A stretch of DNA of 64,000 nucleotides, taken from Sistotremastrum niveocremeum HHB9708. Its lineage: Eukaryota > Basidiomycota > Agaricomycetes > Sistotremastrales > Sistotremastraceae. This document shows positions 36,398-48,315 of the stretch, one piece after another. The stretch covers positions 503,758 to 567,757 of the forward strand of contig KV419397.1 of assembly GCA_001630475.1 (NCBI GenBank). Direction: 5' to 3'. Each line of letters opens with the position of its first letter. Positions within the stretch are counted from its first letter, which is position 1. The translations under genes were made by a program, and so were the position numbers. The notes beneath the pieces are model-generated. The model did not search any database. It was not told where the DNA came from and worked only from the letters and a program-made list of their open reading frames with translations.

Positions 36398-39145
36398 TCA
36401 CGACCACTGCGAAAAAGAAAATGTCAGCCGAACTTCTCGAAGCACGGGCAGGAGAGAACGTACAGTGGTAGGACCGAAGGTCTCGTTGGGCTGGAGAGTA
36501 TAGAAAGGAGCACCCATGGAGTCGAGGGTGTTCTGCCAGACGGTGTTGCCCCACCAGTTAAGGTTGACGCCACCTTTGGGATATTGGAGAGCGAAGAAGA
36601 TAATGATGAGGGCGAGTCCCACGGCAGAGTCCATAGCGGCGCTGAGGATATAGTTGTATCGGATCCACCACTATAAAGCAATAAGCATCGGATTATAAGG
36701 AGTAGGACGAATGAGACTTACGCGGAAGTGCTTTCGGCGCATGTAGTATTGGAAGATAAACCCGGTGAAGAACCACGAGCTGAAGTTGATTCCGGTAGCA
36801 GGAGGCATAGCGCCGACGCCAGTGAAGAACACGGGAAGATTGACATATCGGAAAGGAGAGCGAGGCCATCTTTTAGCGGCGAAGTAGAAAGGAATGGGAG
36901 CGAGGAGGCCGATGAGGAAGAACCATAGAAGAGGGGAATAAAGTTGGCCGACGGAGAAAGTTCGTTGAGGACCGATACCGCCCCAGATCATAGCGGCTGA
37001 GACGAAGACGGAGAGTGATGGGCAGGTGAAACCGTTGGGTTGATCGGGGGTGCAGAAGCCGTCGATGTTCTCGAATTGCCAGGCTTGGACGCCGACGACG
37101 ACGAAGCATGAGACGAGAGTGGAGAGGGTCTGGGCCCAGAACATGGCGCGAGGAGGGATCTTCATGTAATGACCGAGTTCTAAATCGAGTAATTAGTAAG
37201 GATATATTGAAGACGATAGAAAGAACGTACTCATATCAGATATGAAGCCAGTTCCCTGCGACACGGTGAAGAAGCAGTAGGTCTTGAACAACATCATGGC
37301 GATGGGTCGGCCCGGCAAAACATAGCCAACGATGACCTCCGCGAGGATATTGAGCGAGATAGTCTGATTGGTGATAGCCTGAAGCATGCCAGAGGGGATC
37401 ATATAAAGACCCGCGATGAGAATGGCGAAGACAAGACCCCAAACAGGCAGCTTGGTATCCCAAACTTCGACAGTGATGATCGCAAAGATCATCGCGATTC
37501 CTCCGAGAATACCGTACCACCAGCCAGGAACCTCCTTATAGCTCATCATAAGTCTCGCGTGAACATCCTTGTGGTCACGGAGTGAAGAGCGGAATTGACG
37601 GACGATGTCGCGTCTGTACCAGAGGAAGGTGTGGGTGAAGATGGAAGTGAGAGTGGCGAAACCCATTCCGTAGGAAACGGCGAAGGTGGCAGGGATGAAG
37701 ATGGGGGAATAGGCTCTGTATGCATCGACGTCGAACTCGCCATCGACGATGATCTGGAGAGGATCGTATTCGTTGCCGGTGTTGTCGAAAGAGGCGGCGG
37801 CGGAGATGGGCATGAACTTGGAGAAGAAGACGTTCTTATCTGTATATAATATAAGCATCTAGTTACGGAGAAAGCAAAGTGAAACGTACAGTAAATGATA
37901 GGAACGGCGATCCAGTAAACAAGGACGACGGCAGCGAAGATGTTAACTTCAGCCCACCAAGGAGTGACCAATGGACTGCCTATATAAGCAATCATGGCCC
38001 AATCGAAGGTGATGAAACCCATTCCGAGGCCAGTGGAATATCCAAAGACCTGGTTAACGACGATGTTGTTGGGGGCGATCCAACAAACCCAGTTGAAGAT
38101 GCTGAGAGCGGTAAAGAGATAACCGGGGAGGAAGTACCAGACGAATCCTGCACCGAGAGCGCAGAGGAAGAACTTCTCGCGCGACATGTGGCGTTTGTCG
38201 ACTGTGCCCCATGCCTTGTGAAGAGTGGAGAAGAGGGATGCGTTGACGAGGGCACCGGGCCAAAGCATAGAGGCGGGCCAGACAAGGAAACGACGGGTGA
38301 GACCGGCGAATGCGAAGCCGAGCATTTGGGAGGAGATGACGAGGAGAAGTTGGTAGGAAGCGCCCCAGTTTTGGTTGAAGTACATGCGCTGGACGGCGAT
38401 GACATCGGTAGCGTAGGCACCTCCGGCGACGACGTTGGCCATGACGGTGATCAAGACCTGAGACAAATAAGTATCGAGCTATGAAAGTCGCGAAAGAAGA
38501 TTACATGTTCCTTAACGTTGAATGGTCCGGGGTTGAAAGAGAAGGTGACGCCGCCGACGTTGAACACCTTGGTCGGGAGAGCCCATTCCATAAACTTGCC
38601 AGCGGGAAGCGAGACAAGCTGAGCGACGAGACCAGTGATGAAGACCGAAGGATCTAGAGCAGATAAGTAAGACACAGAAAGAGATCGGAAAAAAAGGACG
38701 TACATCTCATGCCGAAGAACTGATTCATGCCAGACAAGAGAATAGTGACGATAGTTCCGAGGAACCAGACGCGGAAGGTATTGACTGGGATGGATGGGTC
38801 GTCGGTGTTGGGGACTGCGGCTCGGACTTCAGGATACGGAGAGTCGTCGTCGAGGTCACTGAAACATGGTTAGCGAAAGTCTGGACAGCGAAGATCAGGA
38901 ACATACTCTTCGGCCTGGAAAGCCATGCGAGACCCGACCTCTCGGGAGCTGGCCATGGAGGTGGCATCGTCATCAGAGTTGTAGGCCTTCTTCTTCTCGC
39001 CGAGCTCGAGGGTGTCGACAGTGGTTCGCGATGAGATGTCCCAGTTGGGATCGTTGAGATGCTGCTCGATCTCATAGTCGACGTCGACTGGGACGTCGGG
39101 GTCAGACTTGCCATGGCGGTATCTGAGAGAGGTGAGGGAATCCAT
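36398..39145 (-). CDS. oligopeptide transporter, OPT family (peptide-transporter clade)
   Basis: Proton-coupled importer of small peptides or glutathione at the plasma membrane. The ATG at 39145 opens [20 protein letters not shown] and a hydrophilic, acidic N-terminal region of about 100 residues. The membrane body follows in about eight exons with the OPT signature [14 protein letters not shown] and long hydrophobic helices ([49 protein letters not shown]-type and [20 protein letters not shown]). The last intron (36407 upward) joins FGPTT to a three-codon exon ending TWS and stop, matching the usual C-terminal end of the family. Length of about 780 residues is normal. It is divergent from HIS5. 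Confidence 0.9.
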
Positions 39146-39461
39146 TGTCAACGACGATGGAGAAGGTGAGCGGGGGATGGGAGAGGGGCTCTGGTGCTTG
39201 AGGAGTGAGACACGAAATGGACGGCCTTATGAAGCGTGGCAGCGTTCGCCTGGACGCATCGGGAGACAATAAAGTGTAGTCCATTATTCTGGACAATTAG
39301 GAGGTCGTTTAGTAACAAGAAATGTCCGCAATTGAAGAGAGGCCGACAATTAGACCGTCCTTATTATCGTTCCCAATTAGGCCGTGAAGGTGAGGGGCGC
39401 TAACAAGGGGGCCCCTAAGCGAGCTCCGCCGCCGTGACTCGAGCTAATTGTCGCTCTCGAA
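39146..39461. promoter_or_regulatory. divergent promoter OPT / HIS5 with a Gcn4-type core
   Basis: The 316 bp hold TGACTC at 39435-39440, the core of the Gcn4/Cpc1 site of general amino-acid control; the base after it is G, so it is not the full palindrome TGACTCA. It lies 22 bp before the HIS5 ATG. CAATTAG-like motifs recur at 39295, 39353 and 39372. The block GGCGCTAACAAGGGGG (39396-39411) equals part of a transposon end found at 52145-52160. Confidence 0.45.
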
Positions 39462-40804
39462 ATGCCCATCCATGGCTTGCCCTCCTCTATTGACCCTCTC
39501 CGGCCAAGCCATTTCAACATCGAAGCCGTTATCCGTCCTAATATCCTTGCACTTCATCCGTACCGGTGTGCACGAGACGATTACCAGTCTGGTATTCTTC
39601 TCGACGCAAACGAAAATTCTTTGGGTCACTCTATAGCCTCTACAAAAGCAAATGGTTCGGCTGCCCACGAGAGCCCTATAGACGCCTTCCTATCCCAGGA
39701 TCTTCATCGGTATCCCGACCCTGCTCAGCTTGAAATCAAGTCTCGCATAGCAGACCTAAGGGGACTTCCAGGAACGGACCATGTATTCTTGGGTGTAGGC
39801 TCTGATGAAGTCATTGACCTGCTCATGCGGATATGTTGTAAACCGGAGCAAGAGTCTGTCCTCTTAACTCCTCCAACGTATGGCATGTATGCCGTCTGCG
39901 CGCAAGTCAACGATGTCAAGGTTGTCAAAGTTCCGCTTGACGTCGAGGCTGGAAAGTTCGCTCTGCGAACCGAAGAGGTGCCTTCTTTGTCTAAGAATTT
40001 CTATGGATTTGATTGTTGATGCCACGACTTTCAAGGTCAAAAAAGCCATCGCGTCTGACCCTTCAATAAAGCTGATCTTCCTCTGCTCTCCTGGAAACCC
40101 AACAGGAACTTTGATCGATTTGGCGGATGTCAAAGCCTTGCTTGATTTCCCCGAGTTCAAAGGCATCGTCATCGTTGATGAAGCATATATCGATTTTGCA
40201 CCCGAAGGATCGAGTGCGGTGTCATTAGTAAAGGACTATGCTAATCTCTGCGTCTTGCAGACTCTCAGTAAAAGCTTTGGCCTCGCCGCCATCCGGTACG
40301 TCGCATCTCACGTAGAGTAATCGTGATGTTTCACTGATAAAAACATTTAGACTGGGCGTAGCAATCGCTCAACCTCCGCTCATCCAAGTCCTAACAAATA
40401 CCAAAGCACCGTACAACATCTCGACTCCAACCGCCTCTCTCGCGCTCTCCGCCCTATCTCCCTCCTCATTATTGATCATGCGTTCCAAAATATCCACAAT
40501 CCAACAATCCCGAAACCACTTGATCTCATCCCTCGCCTCTATCTCATCCTTAGGCCTCGGATCACCCATAGGCTCCAATCACGCCAATTTCGTCATGATA
40601 CCCATCTTAGATCGCGCATGCACGAAGCCGGATAACGAAAGAGCTAAAGCGGCTTACATTAAGATGGCTGAAACAAAAGGAGTGGTAGTTCGCTATCGAG
40701 GCAGTGAACTTGGTTGTGAAGGGTGCTTGAGAATCACCATCGGCACTGATGAGGAGAATAAAGCTGTTGTCGAGAGACTTGCCGAAGTTCTCAAAGAAAC
40801 GTAG
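39462..40804 (+). CDS. HIS5: histidinol-phosphate aminotransferase
   Basis: Seventh step of histidine synthesis: transfers an amino group from glutamate to imidazole-acetol phosphate, PLP-dependent, cytosolic. Three exons (39462-39977, 40036-40295, 40351-40804) join to 409 residues. Family segments in order are FNIEAVIRPNILALHPY, LLDANENSLG, LHRYPDPAQLEIKSRIADLR, FLGVGSDEVIDLLMRI, SPGNPTGTLI and VDEAYIDFAP. The PLP-binding Lys is in QTLSKSFGLAAIR. Near the end stand VVVRYRGSELGCEGCLRITI and the substrate-binding Arg. Two introns, both GT-AG, keep frame. The start is the first ATG after the promoter and gives a normal family length. Confidence 0.95.
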
Positions 40805-41267
40805 ATAAGATTGATCGTCCGCCGTCACGTTCAGCACGCTCGACGTCAGTCTCGCACGGAAAGCAGGGTCGGAGAGCAACGTAGAGATGTATCTTATTGT
40901 TTAACGATACCATGTGGAGATGCTATGCTAGATGGGAAATGAAATGGAAGCAAATGACTCCAACTGGACGAACAAAAGAGCTTCAGCGCCTCGGCCCAGC
41001 TCGGCCCAGCTAAACCCTAATCTGTGCCTGAATTCTCGCCGCACGTGCCGAGAGTCTGTGCCGAGACGGATGATCGGCGGAAGGCTTGATTGCCTCCCGA
41101 GGGCTCCGAGGCTCCGAGAGCTGCTCCGAGCCGACTGTAGCCAAGTTGTAGCCACCAGGTCATTCATAAAATTTAAATTAATAGGGACTTGAGTTATTGA
41201 CTTCAGTCGGAACCAACAATGCATTCCATAAAATACAATGACGCATCCGTTCCGATGGGCTAAACCG
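40805..41267. other. convergent 3' flanks with short GC-rich repeats
   Basis: 463 bp between the convergent ends of HIS5 and the 720-residue orphan. It holds a direct repeat of CTCGGCCCAG at about 40992-41012 and several GGCTCCGAG copies at 41101-41130. No gene seen. Confidence 0.5.
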
Positions 41268-43430
41268 TTAAGCAAGCCACCTAAGAATTTCTGCTTGTAC
41301 AACTTCCGCACCTCCAAGAGTCTCCAATTCTCCCTCATTCTCGCGTGCAACAGACTTTGCGTGGTCCGCGAGAGTCAAACAATCTTCGCAATCAGTCATA
41401 TAACGAGTTCCGACCGCCAATGCAAGCGTACAGTCCAAACCCATCATCCGGTGTATCGCGCAATCCCAACATTCCTGATAATGTATCACATAAACCCGCT
41501 TTCCCAGAGATCCAGCAATGGAAACAAGAGGATCCGTAGGCCCATCATCCGGTCCACATCGAATGATAGACAACCTCTGATGCTCGAAAATTGAGCCATC
41601 CTCAATTAGTCGACTGAGTCGGCGTTTCTGGTCGGACTGAATTTCGTATAACCGGTCTTTCGACTGTTCGCGCGTTTGGATGGGTTGCTCAGCATCCCAT
41701 TGGTATTGTGGTTTGAACGCGTATTTTTGGAGAAGCTTGATATCCGGGTAGCGAACCATACGGAGGACATCGTGGCTCGATATAGAGCATCGGATGGCAT
41801 GACCATGCAGAGTTGTATGTTCGCATGAACGACCTTTATCGACCCATGCACGGTAATAGGTTTCTATAAGGCGGTTTTCGTAGGTGCACATCAGTGCTAT
41901 GGCACAAGGTCGATCATTTTCTTCTTCGCGCCCGTCGGCGGCGACGGACAGAAGAGGAAATCCGCTCTCGTGAGCGAAGTCAGCTTGGACGACGATTTGA
42001 GTTGGATGTTCCAAAGAAATAGTTCTGGGAGATGCATATAGTACAGCATCTAGCGAATGTCGGGCGGGGAAGGTCAAAATTGGTACATCCTGCTCGGATG
42101 CTGAAGGCATACACAACGAGATTAACTTCAACGGTGTTGTTATATGATCGGAGAACCGAAGGTCGCGCGATTGTGTGAGGATAGTCAATCTCCCGTTAAG
42201 GTCTGCAGACTGGCCGGCCAGATCGAACAACCATCCTGATCCGGCAGTAAATATCGCAAACTCCAACGATGAGACTAGTGGAGAAAGAAGCTCAGTATTG
42301 TCGGGGAGCCCCTCCTCGTGGCCAGTCTGGAAATAGGAGATGTAACCGATGCCATCCGAACGAAGTAGGTTCGGGAAGAAAGTACTGTTAGGGGTCAACT
42401 CGAATGCGTCATCTTTCCTGTCGATCATAATGGCAATCATAGCAATCAAACGGAGGAATTCTGAAGTCGGAAGCTCCTCCCAACTGACATCAACGCCGAG
42501 AAAGTTCATCGCGTCAATAATGATTGGGCCCAATCGATGAGGGTACTCAATCGAGAAGATATCGACGGGTGAGATAATTTGATGCATCACAGAATCCAAC
42601 CAATTTTCAGCCCTCTCCCAGAGCGGATCCCACGTTGCTACCAATGCCGAACATCCGGTCTGTTCGGATAGTTTCACGACCTGCGGATACGTGAAACGAT
42701 GCGATCGATGATCCGCTTTGATGCTCGCCTCTGTAGTCGAGCACGAGCCACAGACACATTTGTTCGCATCGAGTAGGGGCAATGAGTTACGTAGCGAGAG
42801 CAGTAAGATAGAGCCGTGTTCGTCAGAGATTTGGCCAAACGGGGACGTCGAATGAGCAGGATCAGCAGGGCAGTATAGCTCTGGCTGGACGAGGAACTCC
42901 ATGATCACCCTTGAAGCCAAGGGCAGCGGAATGAAAGCCTTGCCGGCATGCTTGAGATGAGCAATGTCTGAGAAGATGAGACACATGCATCTCTGTATGT
43001 GGCTAAGCTCTTCGGGGTTCATCGGCCAACTCATGTAGAGCGTATTTGATATCTTCCACAGGGACAGATTCTCGGCGATGAGATATAACGCAATGTCGTT
43101 CCATATATCTTCATTCATACGACGATCCCTGCAGAGCGCGCGCGATAAAGACACGGCCTGGACAAGATCATCGAGAGTTGGAAGGGTGTACGTGCTACAA
43201 AACACCGCAAGGAGAAGAGTGCGCGTGAGTCGGCTGTGGACCCAATGATGAATGGGATACGATCGGCAGAATCGGATATGAATCCAATCATCCACATTCC
43301 ATGCATTCAGAGCATCAGAGTAGTTCTGAGGAGGTGCGACGGATGGTCTTGCTCCTCTGAAGATAGGCGCAAGGATATATGGAAATCCTGCCATGGCTTC
43401 ATCTATGTGATTGAGAAATTCGGTGGCCAT
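41268..43430 (-). CDS. orphan protein of 720 residues, single exon
   Basis: A continuous frame of 720 codons from the ATG at 43430 to the stop at 41268, with no intron, in a region where most genes have several. No family recognised. Cys/His-rich spots include NKCVCGSCSTTEAS and, near the C-terminus, CWDCAIHRMMGLDC and DCEDCLTLADHAK, which may bind metal. The middle is helical with hydrophobic patches (ILLLSLRNSLPLL, FLRLIAMIAIMID), but no signal peptide or clear membrane span. The length makes a chance frame very unlikely. Similar long single-exon proteins of unknown role are common in mushroom genomes. An extra 5' exon upstream of 43430 cannot be excluded. Confidence 0.75.
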   Translation of the reverse strand: MATEFLNHIDEAMAGFPYILAPIFRGARPSVAPPQNYSDALNAWNVDDWIHIRFCRSYPIHHWVHSRLTRTLLLAVFCSTYTLPTLDDLVQAVSLSRALCRDRRMNEDIWNDIALYLIAENLSLWKISNTLYMSWPMNPEELSHIQRCMCLIFSDIAHLKHAGKAFIPLPLASRVIMEFLVQPELYCPADPAHSTSPFGQISDEHGSILLLSLRNSLPLLDANKCVCGSCSTTEASIKADHRSHRFTYPQVVKLSEQTGCSALVATWDPLWERAENWLDSVMHQIISPVDIFSIEYPHRLGPIIIDAMNFLGVDVSWEELPTSEFLRLIAMIAIMIDRKDDAFELTPNSTFFPNLLRSDGIGYISYFQTGHEEGLPDNTELLSPLVSSLEFAIFTAGSGWLFDLAGQSADLNGRLTILTQSRDLRFSDHITTPLKLISLCMPSASEQDVPILTFPARHSLDAVLYASPRTISLEHPTQIVVQADFAHESGFPLLSVAADGREEENDRPCAIALMCTYENRLIETYYRAWVDKGRSCEHTTLHGHAIRCSISSHDVLRMVRYPDIKLLQKYAFKPQYQWDAEQPIQTREQSKDRLYEIQSDQKRRLSRLIEDGSIFEHQRLSIIRCGPDDGPTDPLVSIAGSLGKRVYVIHYQECWDCAIHRMMGLDCTLALAVGTRYMTDCEDCLTLADHAKSVARENEGELETLGGAEVVQAEILRWLA

Positions 43431-44147
43431 TATGATGCCGACTTCGTCTGCAACAGACTCTGGATGCGGGCCAGTGTTCCTTGATCAATCGGTTTCTGCG
43501 AATCAGGCCTCTGCTAATAGACTTTGCTTGACCAAGTTATCATTGAGCCAAGCACCAAATGCTCACCTGTCCGACGTTGTTAATCAGGCCGCCAGGCGTG
43601 TGATGGAACCATTGACGCTCGGCCTGGATCCTGAGTAGTCAAACCTGCCTGGACAATCGGAAAGTGGAAAAATGAGAGTGCATATGACTTGAGCGCATAT
43701 TGAATACCAAGGCCAAACGTTCCGGTCCTTTTCCGATGTGATACTGTGAAGCAGGTCTTGAGTTCCGAGTCTGACAGTCGCAAGAAAAAATAGATAAAAA
43801 CCTTCAAAACATGACGGAAATTCTGCAGAGCAGCCATCGATCTTGGAACTTTATGTCCGATTCTATTGACAATGAGAGAAGCTAACATTAAAAGTGCCGA
43901 TTCTCAGCGGTTTTTAGGAACATGCCTGAGTCTCAAAGCAGGGAAAATGCTAAGAAATAATGGGCCGAGATGTCAGTGTCACGATCGCGACGCGACGCGT
44001 GACGCCACGTGACAACTAATATTGTTAATTCGGCTTTCCTGCTTTTACCTCCGAGACCTGTCTTGCAACTATTCACCATCACCTTGTATCTGCTCTGCTC
44101 ATTTGATCCAGAGCTAGCACACAATTCCGATGCTCTCAGTATCGACA
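43431..44147. promoter_or_regulatory. intergenic, promoter of two divergent genes, with MluI box and E-box
   Basis: 717 bp between divergent starts. ACGCGT (43996-44001), the MCB element bound by MBF in fungal G1/S control, sits beside CACGTG (44007-44012) about 150 bp before the small acidic gene. A 102-codon minus frame (43580-43888) has no motif. The sites are short and may be chance. Confidence 0.35.
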
Positions 44148-44954
44148 ATGTCCTCACCCTATACACCAACCCCGACTCATTACACACCACAACCTTCCTC
44201 TCCACTTGCCCCATCAGCCTCAAATTCATCACCGATTGCCTCTGCTCAGGCGCGCAGACGCGGATTGTATAAATCAATAACGCCTTCAGCATGCAAGAGG
44301 ATCTTTTCTACCCCCCGTCTAGAGCCCACCGATCCTCAGAAAGCCTTTCTGCGGGAAAAGTTCAGGGCAAAATGCGCCGCCAGGGCGGACCGAGATAGGA
44401 AGAGGAGTGTGGGGAGTAAAAGGGCAATGTGGAGTGATACGAGCAGTGATGGCTTTGACATCGATATGGACGCCGAAGTTGATGAAGAAGAAGAAGAACG
44501 CGATTTCGAGGAAGAGGTAAGGTCTTACATCATCTGAGGCACGCCCTGTTTTTAACAGTATTCATCAGTTTGTGAAACGTGTCCTATCAAATGAAGAACG
44601 AAAACGAAAACATGCCTATCGCCTATCGTACGACATCGATGTAGGCTCTTCGATCGATCCTAATATGTACGACATCGAAGCTATGGAGCGTGAAACACTC
44701 GATGAAGTCCCGGAAACCGATGGTAAGCTCACCTACATGACTTTCTTTTCCCAAATCAACTCAATGTGAAATTCTCAGAGCCATATGACGAGGAAGCAGA
44801 GTTTGAACTTTTTGTTCAAGAGCAATTGGAAGCTATGAACAACGCCCAAGCTCAAACGACCCAGCAAACCGACATGAAAATGGAAGACGACGACGACGAA
44901 GATGAACAATACTGGGATGATAGCATCGACATGGATATCTCTGATATCCCTTGA
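44148..44954 (+). CDS. small acidic hypothetical protein
   Basis: Three exons (44148-44516, 44569-44722, 44779-44954) join in frame to 232 residues. The N-terminus is Ser/Thr/Pro-rich (MSSPYTPTPTHYTPQPSS) and followed by a basic block (FLREKFRAKCAARADRDRKR). Then come acidic runs (DAEVDEEEEERDFEEE), a conserved-looking middle (MYDIEAMERETLDEVPETDE, PYDEEAEFELFVQEQLEAMN), and an acidic C-terminus ending WDDSIDMDISDIP. The ATG at 44148 (A at -3) is preferred over 44130. The two clean introns argue for a real gene. The composition fits a nuclear protein; family unknown. Confidence 0.72.
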
Positions 44955-45322
44955 TGGGCATTCGTTCGACTTTTCTTGCTGCGTATTTTCACCACCTTCG
45001 ATACAGCTCGACATTGTATTTCTAGCATATTTGCCGCCCTTCGCCTTTCATTGATGGCGCTGGCCTGTCCCTATATTCCTCCTTTTTTGTATTGTAAATA
45101 ATGACTCAGAAGCCTTGCGTTAGGCAGTCTTCGCTGTACATCTAATGTGAACAGAACAATATAATAAAGATAGCTGCAGTGAGATATACTGATACATCAG
45201 TGTGATATATAGACAGGAAGAGATGATGGAAGCCAGCCGGCCGAAACAAATGTGAAAGCAAGAAAGCAAGAAAACAGAGTATATGACACCGAGAGGAACA
45301 AGGGAGACGCCGGATGAATATA

Positions 45323-48315
45323 CTAAGTAACATGGCGACTCCTTCTTGAGCCCCTTCCTCTGATGGTTCCGGATCTTTCTTTCTTGTAGGATTTCTGCAA
45401 ATTAGTAATACACTGGACAATGTCCTCTGCACGAGATATTTGAGTGTTTTTCTTCGAGGCCGAAACATATGTTCATACCAGCTGCCCTTGTATTTTCGGC
45501 TTCAAAGTCGTATCTTTTATTCGCACCATCTCGCAAGACGACAAGTTTGAATGCCGCGGTTTTTCCGGATTGCACGCAGTTGATCAAGCTCTTCACATGA
45601 TATGAAGCGGTTTTGGCACTATCTAAGAAACCAACTTTCGATCCTGATGGCATGATCTTCGCAAGTCTCAATGAGCGTACGCTTTATATCTAGATGACGA
45701 GAAACTCACATGCATGTAATCCCCATCGATAGCTAATATTCGATCATGGTGTCCAAGCATAGGTAATTTGCGAGATACATTGAATTTCTGTCGACGATAG
45801 TGGATGAGAATCGGAAAAGAGGCTTGGATCACCACGCACCTTGTAAGCAGTGAAATCAGCGAGACCAGCTTGCTCAGGAACTTCCGAATTCCGCTTGAAG
45901 ATACTCGCTGGAGGTCATATTGAGTTATTGAGCTGTGCCAAACACTGACTTGACGTACCATTTGGATCTGTACTACGATTATTTCTCTTTTCACTGAATC
46001 CATAATTCCCGAGCATATTTCTCTTAACGAGGATGAGCTCATTTTTGCCCTGCAAACTCGCAACAGTCCGATCCAGGAAAATGAGGGCGGGAGGTTTATC
46101 CAGGATCAGGGCCCATTCTTTAGGATTATCAAGTTTGCGTCTTCGGCAGACCATATCCAACGCTTCGGCCATATACATGTTCGCAAACCTACTTCATGTC
46201 AGAACATCCCCAACAGCGATGAAATATGAGACGTACACTTGAACGGTCGTGCGATAATGCACGACGTCCATCGTCTCTGCAACTTTGATGCGCAGAAATA
46301 TAGGAGGACCATGACTCGATGACGGCATCATCGAGGGAAGCCCTATGGATGTCCCACCAGTCATGGCCGAAGATGCCACATCTGCTACGTTTGAAGGAGC
46401 AAGGTTTTCGTTCTTCCTTTTAGCGATACGTATACGAGATGGACGGCGGACCAGTTTGGCTTCGTCTTCTTTGTTCTTTGCAACTGTACGGAAGCAGTGT
46501 CAGAACTGTTGATCTGAGGAGAGAGACCAGGAGGGAGCTACTTTGAGACGGCGAGGTTTCTGGCACAACGGCATACGCATCCAAATTAAAGGTGGAGATC
46601 CTTTTAGCCCGGTCAAGTGCTGAATGAACCAGTCAGTACAGAATAAACCGATATCAGGAGGAATACGGACGCGGGAAATCTTCGTCAACTTCTCCGTCGT
46701 CTTCCGCGATCCTAAGACTCCAACCAACGGCCGAAAGCCGGACTTTGCGCTCATCTTCGCTCCGCCCAGCCCCATCCTCTAGACTGGGCAATCTACCTTC
46801 ATCCCAATAAGACCATAATGCGAAGCCGATCACTTCTTCGACAGTTGCATCCTTCCTGACATTAAGATCCATAGCTTGATCTGGCTTCGACGAATGTGGA
46901 AAGAAAACAGTAATTGGGAAGGCATCTTGCCTGCCTGCGATTGCTGAGTACAACTCGGAGAAAGGGTTGTCCGACGGAGACCCTTGAGCGCTGATCATTT
47001 CTGATAGCAATGATTTATGCACGACGGGCTTGGGGTTGATACGATTGAAGGTCAACTCTGGGACAGGCGGCGGTCTGATATCTGTGTATGCCCTAGGCCG
47101 TGTTGTGACAATGGGCGGCGTTTCCACTTGTGAGCCATCCGAGGTCGTACTTGTGTTGGCGAAGTAGAGAGCGTCTCGTCTACGGCGAGAAGGAGATTGA
47201 TCGGCACGCTTGCTTACACGGACTTCAGAGACAGGGCTGAGTCGACTACGTGTTCTTGAAGCTGCTGGTGCTTGGAAAGATGCGGTCCCTGAATTGAATG
47301 CTGAAGTGGAAGCTGAAATGCCAGACATCATTGACATTTCGTCTGAGGCAGATGAAGCCGTAATTCGGGGAACGAAATCACTGGTTTGAATTTGTTGTTT
47401 GGTGAAATGACAATGCATGGTAGGTAGAATACTCACGTCTCGAACTCGTCTTCATCCTGATCCGCAGGGAAATCACTGTCTTCCTCCTGGTCACTCTCGT
47501 CAGACGAGTCGCTCTCCAGTGGCATCGGCGCCGGAGCAGCTCCAGTAACAGGAGCAGTACGCGCTCTGGCTCTCATACGAGCACGCCGTCGAGCCTCCAT
47601 CTCATCTGCTCGAGCGAAGGGCGGCTTGAACGCTTCAGGAGCTGGGGGAGCTTGCATGATAGGAACTTGGTTTGTTTCAAGAGCCTCGGTCAACGATGAA
47701 GCACCAACACTGCGCCGCTTGTTGGCGGCTGCCACCCCTTCGTCACCAGTGTTCGTAGGTGCAGACGTTCCAACGACGGGCGTAGGTTCGCTGTCTGACC
47801 GTATTCTGCGGCCTGCATCTCCTTGTCGTCCAAGAGAGGATTCCCTAGTATGTGCAGTCCTCCGTCCGCTCACTCTGTAGCCCAAGCCACCTGTCCTTTT
47901 GCCCATGATAGTCTGTGTATATTTCAGACCAGTAGCGCCGGGCCATCCAGAACCAGTGTATGAGTTTCGCCTCGACGATTCGTTGCCCTCGTCATCATCT
48001 GGGACAGGCGTCGTGGGTATGTTCAATTCCGGCCATTTCTCTGGATCAGCGAGTCCTGATGCTGTGATATATGCATTGGACTTATAGCGAGGATTCAAGG
48101 TGTTGATTCGAGGGCCATATGGATTGTCGACATGTCGAAGATACGCAAGTCTGATGGTATGTATGAAATAGCTATAGATAATTAAATCAGATGAGAAATG
48201 TGGCATAGAATGAAGCGTACTCTGGATCAGATATCAGCGACATACGAGGTCGGTCTCCAGGTTTGGCAGTTGGCACTGAACGTCGCGCCGTTCGGCTCGG
48301 CTGTGGCTGTGCCAT
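45323..48315 (-). CDS. SIN1: SIN1/Avo1, TORC2 subunit
   Basis: Essential adaptor of TOR complex 2 that presents AGC kinases to Tor; acts at the plasma membrane. Exon 1 from the ATG at 48315 encodes MAQPQPSRTARRSVPTAKPG and ends SLISDP; an intron leads into DYFIHTIRLAYLRHVDNPYG, the conserved SIN1 N-terminus. A Ser/Arg-rich linker and an acidic stretch (SDSSDESDQEEDSD) follow. The CRIM domain is ITVFFPHSSKPDQAMDLNVR, FALWSYWDEGRLP and VGWSLRIAEDDGEVDEDFPA, then a short exon RISTFNLDAYAVVPETSPSQ. The C-terminal PH domain includes FKLVVLRDGANKRYDFEAEN and, after the last intron (donor just below 45478), DIVQCITNLQKSYKKERSG. Many short introns. Divergent from the desaturase by 56 bp. Confidence 0.9.

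Noticed and set aside
37879-38484. 201-codon plus frame rich in Gly, Asp and Glu
   Set aside because: Antisense shadow of the hydrophobic OPT transporter exons.
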